Source: Hermodice carunculata (Eukaryota; Annelida; Polychaeta; Eunicida; Amphinomidae). Taken from it: 64,000 nucleotides of DNA. The stretch lies in NCBI GenBank assembly GCA_964020975.1, contig OZ026619.1, positions 98,272,648 through 98,336,647 on the forward strand, written 5' to 3'. Below the pieces are notes generated by a model. That model worked only from the letters and a program-made list of their open reading frames with translations. It searched no databases and was not told where the DNA came from. Positions 13,501 to 23,209 of this stretch are shown here, piece by piece. The translations under genes and the position numbers were made by a program. Every line of letters starts with the position of its first letter. The stretch's first letter is position 1.

Positions 13501-16218
13501 TTTCTGTGTGGTAGGAGCGAGCTCGATGAAGACATAAATGAAGCTATATTTGATGCGGTGCAGCACTTCATTGTCGAAAGCAGGCGGTTTCATTTTTGAC
13601 CCAACTACTTGATGTACCTGTCGTTGTCTCTGTCACATGGAATGATTAATACCAATATGTTAATCTGTTGTCATAACAGTACAGAATATTGTTAATTGTC
13701 CTGTGTGTAAATATAATTTGTGTGTCTGTGTGTATTCTGGAGAGCCTCCTGATTAGCTACTCATGTAACTATTAGGCAATCCAGTAGAAATAAATATGTC
13801 TACAAAACATAACAATACTTGACACATTTACACTTGGAAACGTCAAGGTAAACACATCATTATATTACTAAGCAATTCCAGTTTAGTATTAAGAGGTGTG
13901 ATGTACAGATAACTGTTTCTAGCTTCATTGTGTATGTTTTTTGCTGAGCCATTTTAAAGAATAATTCAACAATCAGAACTGCTTAGCAGTACAACCATTA
14001 TAATGATACAGTTATCAGAACTGCTTACCAATACAACCATAATATTGATCCAATAATCAGAACTGCTAACCAATACAACCATTATAATGATACAATAATC
14101 AGAACTGCTTAACAAAACAACCATAATGATACAATAATCATAGCCGTTTAAGAATACAACGATTATACCGATACAATAATCAGAACTGCTTACCAATACA
14201 ACCATTATAATGCTGCAATAATCAACACTGATTAACAATACAAGCATTATAACGAGACGAAATCGAAGGCAAAGAAATGAACCCACAAAATCTGTGGGCG
14301 CTGACGAAGTCTGTGATTGGGTGTAAAGTATACTAGTCCTTGCCTTCACTTATCGAGAGAGAACATGTCCAATCTACTAATAATGAGAAAGCAGATTTAC
14401 TTAATAACGCATTTCGCCAGTCAGTTCCAGTTACCCGCAGATGCATCTTCCACGGCTCTACCTTATTTCCACCCACTTACTGATGCAAGGCTGGAACCTT
14501 TTTTTTCGACGAGAAAATGTTAACAAAATTCTGTCCTCACTTAAGACACTTGCGGAACAATAGAAAAGATCTAACCTATGTCCCATACATAAAAAGGAAG
14601 ATAGCCAAACAAAGAGGAATAACAGCGCTATATCCCTTCTCCGCAGCAGCGCCAAGGTAATGGAAATTAACAAATTTTACGAATGTTTATTTACACACAA
14701 CTTATTGACATAGAAAAGCTCTTGTTTTAAGGAAGATAATTCAGTAGTGATTCAACTCATAAATAGTGTTCATAAAATTTGTAGTGGCATATATTGCGGA
14801 AATGAAATGTGTATTATTTTCTCGGATATTTCAATAGCATTGAACAAAGTCTGGCCCAAAACGTATTGTTTAAGCTTTGTACACTTGGCTTTTGTGATGA
14901 GTTCGTGTCTTTGACAGATTATCTTTCGAACCGTTTCCGGGCAAGAATCCAGTTGGCTCCCTGTTGAGGTAGGTGTTCCCCAAGAGTCCATACTTGATTC
15001 TCTTCTGTCCTTTATATATGTCAATGGCATGGTTGATAATATTTCTTCAGAAAATAGCCTATTTGCAGACGACACTTCTATTCTTGAAGTTGTGCAATAT
15101 CCTACAGAGTCCATTCTTAGATTAAAAAACAGACTTGGGTCTAATAGGGACCTGGGGAATGACATGGGAAGTTACGTTTGATCCATTAAAATCCCTCTCT
15201 CTTCTGTTTTCTACCAAACGAAACAAGTCATACCTAGGGCCACTTTGTTTGAATAGAAACGAAATTCCAGAAGATGCAAGCAACATACACCTTGGTATTA
15301 CTCTGTGTTCAAGCTTGAATCAGAAGAGCATATTTTTTTACGAACTGACAAGGCTGGTAGAAAGATTGCCCTGCTTATGCGATTTAAATTTAGGTTATCC
15401 AGAAATGCATTTTGTAAATTATACAAATCTATGGTTTGTCACATTCTCGAATATGGATGTGTATTATTTGACAACTGTGATCAAACCTTATCGGATCAAT
15501 TAGATTCAATTCAGTATGGAGCAGGGAGAACGTGTTCAGATGCCTTACGTCACACGAATCGTGCTCGTCTACGTGTCAATCTCGGCTGTGAAACGCTACC
15601 TATTCGCAGAAGATATTTCTAACTTGTCCTCTTCTATGAAATGAATATCAACAAACAGGTACCTCCGTACCTCACCAATCTAGTCATCTTTACATCTGGA
15701 ACTTTATAATCATACAATAAACAGAACTGTTAAACAATACAGCCGTTATAATGGTACAGTAATCGGAACTGATTTGCAATACAACATTTATAATGATAGG
15801 CGGTTTACCCCTAGTGTAAACTCCATTGATCACTGCGTGTGAAAACACAACACGAACAGGTCGCAAACAAGATGTTCAAGTCGTTAATTATTATAGATGT
15901 TTTGTCCTGAAAATTCATGAAAGAGCCAGTTCATAGCTTTTGAAATATGTCTTTTTATCCAAATTATCTGGTTTCCAAACATAACACACACTCTGGCCTG
16001 AAATTACGATTCAATATTAAGACGCATGGTTTGTCACGGTTGGGTTTTTAAAGCGTACCAGTGCGTGATGAATCCACAAAAATGAAATTAAATCCGGCAA
16101 AAGCAGTTGATCTTCCAAGACTATAGCTTAAATTACGGAATACTTTAATGGACATACCTTGCTCAATGGTAAATCCCAGGTAAAGAACAGTTAAAAAAGC
16201 CTTTGGAACCGATATCAT
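879..16218 (-). CDS. Gene B: paralogue of gene A, 5' five coding exons, cut by the window edge
   Basis: Five exons (16218-16158, 11387-11300, 8606-8482, 6973-6824, 963-879) join in frame with GT-AG sites: signal peptide, complete CUB1, and the first exon of CUB2. Exon lengths 88, 125 and 150 for CUB1 equal those of gene A, and all phases match. CUB1 cysteines fall in GANC, DLC, TPC and RWC. Compared with gene A the fourth-Cys motif is RRWCS rather than RKWCG. The rest (CUB2 end, helix, tail) must lie left of base 1. It sits about 12 kb downstream of gene A on the same strand, as expected of a tandem duplicate. Likely a surface protein like gene A; ligand unknown. Confidence 0.83.
1536..2330 (+). 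repeat. Tandem repeat, about 145-150 bp unit, about five copies
   Basis: Each unit carries AAAGGTCAAGGT-like words, then TTTGAAATTTTCATGCAGCCATAA-type and CACTGCACATTTTTGTGATTT-type segments, and TACATGTGACCTC at the join. Copies differ strongly, so the array is old. It lies in intron 4 of gene B. Confidence 0.7.
2331..2940. other. Intronic, nothing recognised
   Basis: AT-rich sequence with no convincing exon, RNA gene or element seen. Confidence 0.4.
2941..3215 (+). repeat. Tandem repeat, about 90 bp unit, three copies
   Basis: Three degenerate copies share TATGCTTTGsTTTGGT, then AGTTTTGTCAAATAGTA and a CATrGCGC motif followed by TTATCTA. Confidence 0.7.
3216..4213. other. Intronic, nothing recognised
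   Basis: No convincing coding or structural feature. A minus-strand open stretch at 3862-4224 has no domain or splice support. Confidence 0.35.
4214..5162 (+). mobile_element. LINE 3' fragment (reverse transcriptase C-terminus and 3' tail)
   Basis: The plus strand reads PFLPHLNYAVLICGYS, LQTKAMRVIF, then AHTELLFKKLKIL and RLKDLMYQKALHF, the thumb and C-terminal region of CR1/Jockey-type LINE reverse transcriptases. The open frame ends at 4732. A GC-richer 3' segment, a CA/TA microsatellite and an end with GAGTCTGAGCCTGAGTC follow. It is strongly 5'-truncated and lies antisense in gene B intron 4. Confidence 0.7.
5050..5111. repeat. (CA)n(TA)n microsatellite
   Basis: Alternating CA then TA run inside the LINE 3' tail. 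Confidence 0.95.
5525..6295 (-). mobile_element. LINE fragment, endonuclease-RT linker plus RT piece
   Basis: The minus strand shows ERAPWNDKRIRAKYEAWIND with HLIHRKDHSYRKS, the linker before LINE reverse transcriptase. Further along, NLNTFKSQVMIFHR and NLVIGFDETL match the RT palm/thumb (LN..KTQVM.FHR, LG..FDE). Frames change several times and the central RT is missing, so it is a degenerate, internally deleted copy. Confidence 0.55.
6296..6823. other. Intronic, nothing recognised
   Basis: No feature beyond the end of the LINE piece; two short plus-strand ORFs lack support. Confidence 0.35.
6824..6973 (-). CDS. Gene B coding exon 4: CUB1 C-terminal half
   Basis: A 150-base exon, acceptor TATGCTTACAG, donor GTATGT, phase 1 in and out. 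It encodes LLRRWCS, then [14 protein letters not shown] and LKINFRAVP. The exon is too short, and in too small an open stretch, for a simple ORF scan to show it. Confidence 0.85.
7309..7437. repeat. (TA)n microsatellite
   Basis: Long TA run with a few interruptions. Confidence 0.97.
7564..7597. repeat. (TG)n microsatellite
   Basis: Pure TG run following the TA run by about 130 bases. Confidence 0.95.
7598..8481. other. Intron 3 of gene B, nothing recognised
   Basis: No exon or element identified. Confidence 0.35.
8482..8606 (-). CDS. Gene B coding exon 3: CUB1 middle
   Basis: A 125-base exon, acceptor GGATTTGTTTCCAG, donor GTAAAG, phase 2 in, phase 1 out. It contains AMDLC, SSYHLKAHV and PCSNYYFEIRDG, parallel to gene A's [12 protein letters not shown] and [12 protein letters not shown]. 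The open frame upstream of the acceptor is chance read-through of intron. Confidence 0.85.
9040..9640 (+). repeat. Dispersed repeat R, copy 1 (one unit plus partial second)
   Basis: Landmarks in order: GACCCACATTCAC, CAATGAGAGCAAAG, CTTCCAATACGAATATGAAG, GGTTTTAAACC, TTTAGGCCTAACCACT, TATGAATCTGGCAA. A second unit starts near 9466 (GACCCAGATTCAC) and breaks off near 9590. The same order recurs at 49.7, 58.5 and 63.3 kb. Confidence 0.7.
10070..10150 (-). repeat. tRNA-derived SINE fragment
   Basis: The minus strand has GGTGCCAAAGGTTGCAGG followed by TTTGAACCCCG, a pol III B-box-like GGTTTGAACCC. It resembles the SINE doublet at 45.2-45.7 kb. Confidence 0.5.
10151..11299. other. Gene B intron 2, upstream half: nothing recognised
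   Basis: AT-rich sequence without a supported exon or element. Confidence 0.35.
11300..11387 (-). CDS. Gene B coding exon 2: CUB1 N-terminal block
   Basis: Eighty-eight bases, acceptor TCATTTTCAG, donor GTATGT, phase 1 in, phase 2 out. It encodes GEGANC (first Cys) and MTPGFLDSQ, the SPGF-type CUB motif. Confidence 0.8.
11398..11777 (+). repeat. Block bounded by 37-bp direct repeats, with an internal GGATTA repeat
   Basis: CACTGCGTCATGTGTGACACG at the left recurs as CACTGCATCACATGTAACATG near 11743, each followed by CAATGGTGAC. Between them, GGATTAGGAwAGGG-like words repeat about four times, with a G run at the left and a C run at the right. It abuts the acceptor of gene B exon 2. Confidence 0.5.
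11975..13830 (+). mobile_element. LINE copy 1 in gene B intron 1, core RT deleted
   Basis: The plus strand has a linker (DKPWINSLIKRLMRRRGRAW), an RT N-terminal piece (KREIFNKYFASQC), then a jump to HLGITLSCDMTWNEHIRRIV, SRKALIKLYIAMVRPILECG, and a C-terminal segment ending at 13599 with a Cys/His-containing stretch (CSCMHP, then HFFFYCP) typical of LINE C-termini. The 3' tail ends GAAATAAATATGTC. The palm domain with FADD is absent. At least three frame changes separate the pieces. Best read as CR1/Jockey-like; exact clade unsure. Confidence 0.75.
13962..14255 (+). repeat. Minisatellite, about 42 bp unit, left part
   Basis: About seven units of AATCAGAACTGCTTACC, then AATACAACCATTATAATGA. 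The array resumes at 15705 after the second LINE copy. Confidence 0.8.
14256..15700 (+). mobile_element. LINE copy 2 in gene B intron 1 (same family as copy 1)
   Basis: It begins with a segment parallel to copy 1 (KEMNPQNLWALTKSVIGC). It retains RT palm motifs: IIFSDISIALNKVW, GVPQESILDSLLSFIYVNGM, and SLFADDTSI (the catalytic F-A-D-D). Then comes KLYKSMVCHILEYGCVLFDNC, as in copy 1. Many frame changes; it ends near 15700. It lies in the middle of a 42-bp minisatellite. Confidence 0.75.
15705..15805 (+). repeat. Minisatellite, about 42 bp unit, right part
   Basis: Two more degenerate units (AACAGAACTGTTAAACAATA, then CGGAACTGATTTGCAATACA) of the array interrupted by LINE copy 2. Confidence 0.7.
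16158..16218 (-). CDS. Gene B coding exon 1: signal peptide
   Basis: Sixty-one bases from ATG to donor GTATGT, phase 1 out. The protein starts MISVPKAFLTVLYLGFTIEQ, a signal peptide. The reading continues as Gly-Glu-Gly into exon 2, just as gene A reads Gly-Glu-Ser. A pyrimidine-rich stretch ending AAAAG stands exactly 18 bases before the ATG, the same spacing as in gene A. Confidence 0.75.
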
Positions 16219-16236
16219 CTTCAGTTGACGGTGCGG

Positions 16237-17765
16237 CTTTTAAGGGGAAAAATAAAAAAGTATCAGCCGAGTTGTTATGGTCCACTGTTATGTGCACTGC
16301 TAACAAGCCAGGATTCTTGAGTCACATGCATAAGAAAGTAACGGTTACGGTATCGTCAAAACATCAATTCCGTTAAAACGAAGAGCCACAATAAGCATTA
16401 AGGATTTAGAAGTTCACGAGCATTGCTCATTCAGTTCTACATAAACACATGTGTATAGATATTAAATACACTATTAGCTACCAGTGGGAGAAATTACATG
16501 CCTAACGTAACCTGTGAATATCCATTTGACAAATTTCAGAATCTGCATTTCAAATTAAGAGCCCCGTTTAGCGTCAACAGTTCATGCTCATGGATCTCCT
16601 CGTGTATGTGTATCTGTATGTGTGTGTGTGCATGCATCTATGTGTGCGCGCCTGTGCGTGTGTGTGCGTCTGTGTGTGTGCATGCGCGCACCGAATGTAT
16701 CTTCAATCACTTTAACGCCATTTGAATGTGTCATATGTATGACTCCTGCCAAAGAAACTGTAATATGAAAACTGCCGAATTGAGGGAATGTGTTGTTTGG
16801 TTGATCGTTCTTAGAGTTTTTCATATCGACATAACATTTTATCATATCAATAGATTTTTATTCTAAATACAGAGATTCATATAACGTCAAAACTTGGATT
16901 TAGGATAAGGGTCGTGGAAGATAATTCCGACAAAGAAAAGTGATTTAATGTTCGAAAAATATAGCAGGTCAAACACTATGTAAGAGGTAATTTATAATTG
17001 CTGTTACTTGTCTTAAAAAAATAACAGAATTACCGTTGCTTAGGATCACAAATATAAAGATAATTGTTTGGCATCTTGCACGCCCGTTTGCTCTTTCATT
17101 GAACACCACAGCAGTACAACAAGTTAGTATTCTAAAGAAGCTAAATTGTGAAGCTGCACACCACACACAAAGGTGACGTGCTGGTACCTTTGATCCAACG
17201 CCGTCATAGATAACATGCAGCGACAGGTACGGAGTCGTTCCCTTGTCCTGCAAGAACTCCCGTCTACATCGCCCAGTTGTATATGTTGAAATTCAAAATA
17301 ATGTACATGAAGAATATAATCTCCGTCTATGAGTCACCCGATTTTGGACTCAGATAGATAATCACTCTTCTTCATTTCGACACTCATCTATGTCTGCACA
17401 TTGTGCCAGACATCCCAAATATGCACAGTCAACACAGTTACCAATGGCAGCATGGAAACACAGTCGCCGACGAAGAGATGAGGCGCACCTGCATTGGCAC
17501 TCAATATTAATATTTGTTGCAATCAATATCACTACAGCAACGAATTTCGTGGCTAAACACTGTTGAAAATGCTATGCATATAGATCCGTGGCAAAAGAAA
17601 AAAAACCAACAGCTCTGTACATGATGGAAGACTCTCTTATGCCAAACTGTTATATAAACCGAAAAAGCTGATCTCAACACAGTTACAAATTAAAATATCG
17701 GGGATATCTTGACAGCCAGGTAAGTTCTGGTTTGCAGCAGAATAAATTACAACCATTCTTATTGC
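16237..17765. other. Upstream region of gene B
   Basis: Apart from the TG-rich tract there is no secure feature. A 60-base open segment at 17176-17235 flanked by AG and GT was considered and rejected. Confidence 0.35.
16604..16692. promoter_or_regulatory. Alternating purine-pyrimidine TG/CG tract upstream of gene B
   Basis: Nearly continuous TG, CA and CG steps including GTGTGCGCGCCTGTGCGTG and GCATGCGCGCACC. Such tracts can adopt Z-DNA. It starts about 390 bases upstream of the gene B ATG. A regulatory role is inferred only. Confidence 0.4.
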
Positions 17766-17778
17766 ATATATATATATA

Positions 17779-17868
<90 letters not shown>

Positions 17869-17870
17869 AG
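17766..17870. repeat. (TA)n microsatellite
   Basis: Long TA run. Confidence 0.97.
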
Positions 17871-18057
17871 TCATTTCAAAACAAATTGTCCATTCCATTC
17901 GGAAAAGTTGCCCCATCATTATATCTCCAGTTCTACTCATGGTAGAAGCACCAAATTTGGACAGTGTGTAAACATGGGTTCTTGTAGTACATTGGCACAA
18001 TTTTATCAATATTACTACACTCATAATTGAGTTATGGCATTATGAATATTAATAAAT

Positions 18058-18365
18058 TCTCAGGAATTTAGGCAATTTCCTGGGGTTTTAGGCAATATCC
18101 TGGGAATTTAAACAATTTCCTGGGAATATAAGCCGAGTCCCTCGGAACATAAGGCCGGTCCTGGGAATGTAACGAAGTCCCAGGAACATAGTGGTAAGTT
18201 CCAAGGAACATAGTGGCAAGTTCCTGGGAACATAGTGGCAAGTTCCCAGGAACATATTAAAAAGTCCTGGGAATATAATCATAAATTCCCAGGAATATAA
18301 CTTAAGTCCCAGGAATTGAGACTAAAGTTCCTGGGAGCCTTACTCAGAGTCCCAGGAGCTTTAAA
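18058..18365. repeat. Minisatellite, about 22 bp unit, built on TTCC-N2-GGAA palindromes
   Basis: About 15 units. Each contains a core such as TTCCTGGGAA or TTCCCAGGAA followed by an AT-rich spacer such as CATAGTGGCAAG. About five cores are perfect TTC-N4-GAA. It lies 1.8-2.1 kb upstream of the gene B start codon. Confidence 0.85.
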
Positions 18366-19379
18366 ATAACAGGTAACGTATGAGGAGTACATGCGTACAT
18401 GCCGTAAACATAACTTTAATGTTTCTTCATATGAAATTCATTTCCCGCAAATTTCCCTTTGCTAGCTTCGACTATCAGTCTAAGCTAAACCAATTTTATC
18501 CAACGCTGTCTTGAAAACAAGAAAAGGAAAAAAGAAAAAAAAAAACAAAAAAAAAACTCGCCAAATTGGAACCTGTATTTAGTGCCTGGGTTATTATCAA
18601 TACCCACCCCCTCCCCTGGCCATACTCATGGATTCTTTTGGAGTTCTGAAAGCTATGCCGAGGAACCTTTGGGAGGCCTATAGGCCTATAGTCTGTTCAG
18701 CCATCCTAGGACAGCCAGGCATGACCAAAGTGGAAACTGAAAAATTATATGAAAATGAAACAAAATTCCCGCTTTACTATCCTAGATTGTAGGCCTAGGT
18801 CTATACAGAGCGTATGTTCCCTGCCCTCTCTCGCCCCCCCCCCCCCCTCCCTCCGCCTCCACCTCAAACTCTCGTCAAAAAGCAGCCTCAAAAAAGGGTA
18901 GGTGGGTCCTAAACTCCAGGATCAAAGGAAAAATGTTTCATACATGTAGGCCTAGGTCGAAGCCTATATATGGCCGAGCTATGTTTTTCCCAGGCGGTAA
19001 CAAAGGTGGGTGGCCATGCATACTGATTCAAGATTGGTTAAATATTGGTAACAAGGCCTATACATACATCTTTTGATGTATACACGATGTACCGGTTCTC
19101 TAAAAGCTGAGCCGTGCGATGTGTGAATTAAAAAATACAGCACAATACGTCACTGACCACAGATAGGTAAATGATTGCTTTAAATCAGAAACTTCTGATT
19201 CTAATCTGTACTTTCATGGTAAAACTGGAAAAAAATGTCTTTTCTTGACGAACGGAGGTAGCCTGCGCAAGCCATGTCACTTAAGCCCTACCGACGATCT
19301 TGTAAAAACCGTGTACCTCTTTAAAGCAACTGAAAATTCCTCATTGATATTGATCAATTTTGGAGCGGATCACTGGGGC
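18366..19379. other. Intergenic, nothing recognised
   Basis: Mixed sequence with A runs and C runs and several TAGGCCTA words. No gene seen. Confidence 0.35.
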
Positions 19380-19380
19380 A

Positions 19381-19407
19381 AACTTTTTTTTTTTTTTTTT
19401 TTTTTTG
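19381..19407. repeat. Poly(T) run
   Basis: Twenty or more T; might be the tail of an old retroposon on the minus strand. Confidence 0.9.
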
Positions 19408-19817
19408 TATAAGTATTAAAAACATTAATTCAGTTTATGAAAAATCTAAAAAGCTAGAGCCTCTGCTATTATTAAAATGTGTGCGTTCTCTCAAACGTCT
19501 GCTATTTGCTTAGCATAAAGAACCCAAATATGAGTTTACCCTCGCAACAGAGAAGCAGGGAAGGGAGCTATAGACATCGTTGCACCAAATTTCACAGTAC
19601 AGAGACCGGGAACTCATCACATATAAAGAAAGATAAGAAGATGATAATAACAGTGTTCTTGCCCACCCAATCAACAGTAGGCCTAATTTGTATTTTGTTC
19701 AAAACATTATGGTCGAATAAAGGATTTCTGAGTCTGAAAAGGAACAAATCGAGTATAGGTACATCAACTATATACCCTAGGTAGATCTATTAATTTCCTG
19801 ATAATAGGCTAAACCCT

Positions 19818-19818
<1 letters not shown>

Positions 19819-19892
<74 letters not shown>

Positions 19893-19893
19893 G
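19819..19893. repeat. (AAT)n microsatellite
   Basis: Uninterrupted AAT trinucleotide run. Confidence 0.97.
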
Positions 19894-20069
19894 TTTGTGC
19901 GGTTCCTGTCTGTACCGCTATTATGTGGATTTGTTTTATCCGTCAGTCATTTCATCTCATATGTTTATTTGTGTCAACAGCTTAGCTGAACTAGCCTTTT
20001 GAGTGCCTGCCTACCTCTTTTCTTATATATATATATATATATATTATATATATGTGCACGGAGAGAGCG

Positions 20070-20500
20070 GTCTCACTAGCTGTCTTTAGGTCCAACTTTG
20101 AATAAATGTAATTAGACGGGCTTGCATCAAGACGAAAACGTGTATGCCGAACTAAACGAAATCTATTGGTAATATTATTCTGGATATTTCAAGGGCGTTC
20201 GACGGTTACATTTGATTTTAATGTTGGAATTGAAGGAGTGTTCTGAACGTTAAGGTGAAGATGATTCCAAAGTCTGACGGTCGACGGAAAAAAGGAGTAA
20301 TCCAAAAGATAAGTCTGAGCACGGCAATGAGAAAGATCCGATTGCCGGTGGACAGTAAAATTCTGGGTGACTTGAGTAGGTAGTACTGTGAATAGTTGAA
20401 AATGACTGACCTGGCTTCTTTAAGATCTACACAGCAAACAATGTTTATGCGGCTAACTGTATTTATATTTTTTTTGCATGGTATGTAGTACAGGCTGCAG
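20070..20500 (-). mobile_element. LINE C-terminal fragment
   Basis: The minus strand reads SHCRAQTYLLDYSFFPSTVR, then LWNHLHLNVQ, matching the widespread LINE C-terminal motif YSFFPRTVRLWNxLP. One stop falls soon after; the downstream part still reads RFRLVRHTRFRLDAS. Confidence 0.6.
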
Positions 20501-20581
20501 TTCCAGCTGCCACCAAAACAGTGGCCTGGTCATTTAAAAAATTAACTTCACTTGCATTGCAGCTCTGTGCGTATGACCTGC

Positions 20582-20631
20582 AGGGGTTGACAGGCATTTT
20601 GGTTCCCCGTGGCAAATGCCTGTCAACCCCT
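20582..20631. repeat. Perfect hairpin, 18-bp arms
   Basis: AGGGGTTGACAGGCATTT is followed after 14 bases by its exact reverse complement. The arms are GC-richer than the surroundings. Confidence 0.9.
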
Positions 20632-22299
20632 AGAGGCTATATAATACGTAAACGCAATATAAATGAAGTCCATTGCTTAAATTGATATTTGTCCATTTTG
20701 TTTCGCGAATAAACGAGAAAATATGTATTTTAAATACCGGCTTATTCCTCGTGTATCTGCTTAATGATAAATTTGTCTCCAGATGACGTAAACAGACAAA
20801 AATGAGATTCAAAAGTTTATTCAAAGTTTTTGTTTTCTTGGCCACAAAAGTGTTAAAGGACGAACCGACCATTTACATGTTCTGCATTTCATGACTAACA
20901 AGAACAGTCGACAGATGGCGAGCGGGTTTCACAACGTCAGGCCTGCATGTCACCACTGAACAAATTTAACTCCCATGAGCATTTGTCCTGCAGGTAAATA
21001 CTGGCTGCGATTCATGCACTACGTGGGTGGTTTACCGATGCAAATCGTGCAAAATTCTTCGCTTTAAAAAAGTTGTTTAACACACACATTGCTCTTTCAC
21101 ATTAACCTTATGAATTTTTTACAACATTGACAACATAGTGAACTCTCACATAGTTTTAACCGATCGATTTTGATACCGAAAGTTGCTGTATCATTCATGA
21201 CGTGAGTGAGGTTGACAACTTCAAATTTGTTCGCAAAATTGGAAACCAGTAGGCGCCAGTAGAAAGGTTCCTGGACGTACACCGTCCAGTTACCGTAGTA
21301 GAATCACTGTAAATATGACAACAATTGTTAGCATGTTATGGCTTGCAGAACTGCGAGAGAGTAAAAGTAGTACCAGGAATAATTGTGCAATGTGAAGAGG
21401 CCATTGTGATTGTTGCACATATAAGCTGCATTTCTGTTCCTATTCTCCTAATTTTAAAAACGAAACCATGTACATATTTTAATTTACACGGCATCCTTCA
21501 CTGGAAGCTACGGTTATATGGAATAATGAATATAGTCCCTTTTTGTTTCAATTTCCTTGACACTTGTTTGGGATGCTCTCTCCAATGCTGTCTAACATTT
21601 GTTTATGCAAAATTAGGTGTACATATCAGGTGCAGATAATGATACACTCAACGCGGCACCAATCATACATCTAAAAACTCTAATTAAATAATGTTTATAC
21701 ATATCGTAAATTAATAGATGACATTTCTCTTTTATTCAGAGAATTTACAATTTTAATAGTATTTTTTACATGGTACAAAACCGTATCTGAAGGATCATAA
21801 ATGTCAGGTTGTTACTGGAAACGTTTCATGCCAGGTACACCAGCAAAATACACGTCTGCTTGCTCATGGAGTTCCCTTTCCATTGTAACGTTTCCACTAA
21901 GTGTGTAAGTACTAAGTGTTAATCATTTACGGGAATTAACAGGTCAACATCATGTGTCAATATGGAAAGGCCACTGACATTTGAGTCCTTGTGGTAATCG
22001 GTAAGTATACAAATAGCAGGTTGCTGGTGGGGACGTCTTCTGGTACTTTATCCTAAATGCAATGTGTGGTAGTTGGTAAACGGGTATTTATAAGCTTCGT
22101 TTTGGGTTAGTTCTAAGCACATGGAAATCGGGGCTTTCTCCTATGCTAAGTTGTGTTGGATGATAGAATGTTTATTCAAGGATCCTGACATTACACAGAT
22201 GTCCCAATGTGCTAAGTGAAACAAATCACTCAGGACTTAGGTTCTCTGAATAGTTTGCATTTAGCCTGTGCAGCAGGGCTAACCGTTGGCTAAATTATG
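20632..22299. other. Intergenic, no gene recognised
   Basis: The only relation found is a segment at 21340-21490 (AGTACCAGGAATAATTG onward) resembling 50215-50340, a dispersed repeat of unknown type. Confidence 0.35.
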
Positions 22300-22935
22300 A
22301 TACGAGTAATGTGGGACTGTCAAGACAAATTCTGTGCAAGTGTAATTCTTAGCTGTGTATGTTCGTTTGCTCCTGGTATAGATGTGTTTCCTTCAAGAGA
22401 GGTGAGCAGGTCTGTCTTTTTTGAGAATAAAATAACAGATAAGGATTTGATTGCATTGAAATTCACTCGCCAAAGTTTTCCCCAGGCATGAATCCTGCCG
22501 AGGTCGGTATTGATTCGCTCAGCCGAAGTATCAGGATTATGAACAATTTTTACAATGCTGGTGTCGTCGGCAAATACTTTGATATCACAGACTATGCTGT
22601 CCGTGATATCATCTATAAAAACAAGAAAGAGCAGAAGAACAAGAATGGGGCCTTGTGGGACACCGGTTTCAACAGTTAGGCAAGAGGAAGTTTGACTACA
22701 GATGGTGGTGCCATGCGAACAATCTGACAGATAACTGCTGTTGAAATCCGAAATGGGATCTGTGACGCCATGTTGGTTCAACTAGAACAAACGACCCTCA
22801 TGCCATGCCCAGTCAAATGCTTTTGATATGTCGAGGAAAACCATCTGGGCTTCGTTGCTCAGTTCGAGTCCATTGTAAATGCCATGTAAGATAGAGACAG
22901 GCCGGTATATAGTGAAGTCGTTTGCTTTTGGAGTC
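22300..22935 (-). mobile_element. LINE RT fragment
   Basis: The minus strand carries DFTIYRPVSIL, AQMVFLDISKAFDWAWHEG, then GVPQGPILVLLLFLVFIDDI and KVFADDTSIV, followed by INTDLGRIHAWGKLW. These are the RT palm motifs, including catalytic FADD. A deletion joins YRPVSIL nearly directly to the FLDISKAFD motif. One frame change breaks the ORF before a 153-residue open segment. Confidence 0.75.
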
Positions 22936-23046
22936 AGAGTTTTTAGTGGTAAGGGGGAGGAGGTTATTTGTTATTAGGTACTCATAAAAGACTTCACGTA
23001 GAAAAGCTTAAAAAACTTTGGAAACGTTGCAAAGCAAAACAATAGT

Positions 23047-23209
23047 TTTTCTTCTTCTTCTTCTTCTTCTTCTTCTTCTTCTTCTTCTTCTTCTTCTTCT
23101 TCTTCTTCTTCTTCTTCTTCTTCTTTTTCTTCTTCTTCTTCTTCTTCTTCTTCTTTTCTTCTTCTTCTTCTTCTTCTTCTTCTTCTTCTTCTTCTTCTTC
23201 TTCTTCTTC
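23047..23209. repeat. (TTC)n / (GAA)n tract
   Basis: About 160 bases of TTC with two short interruptions. The long poly-Lys/Arg/Glu and poly-Leu open frames here are artefacts of this tract. Confidence 0.97.

Noticed and set aside
17176-17235. Sixty-base open segment between TTCTTGCAG and GTACCA on the minus strand
   Set aside because: Weak pyrimidine tract, no domain, and no phase-compatible neighbour; at most a 5' UTR exon of gene B.
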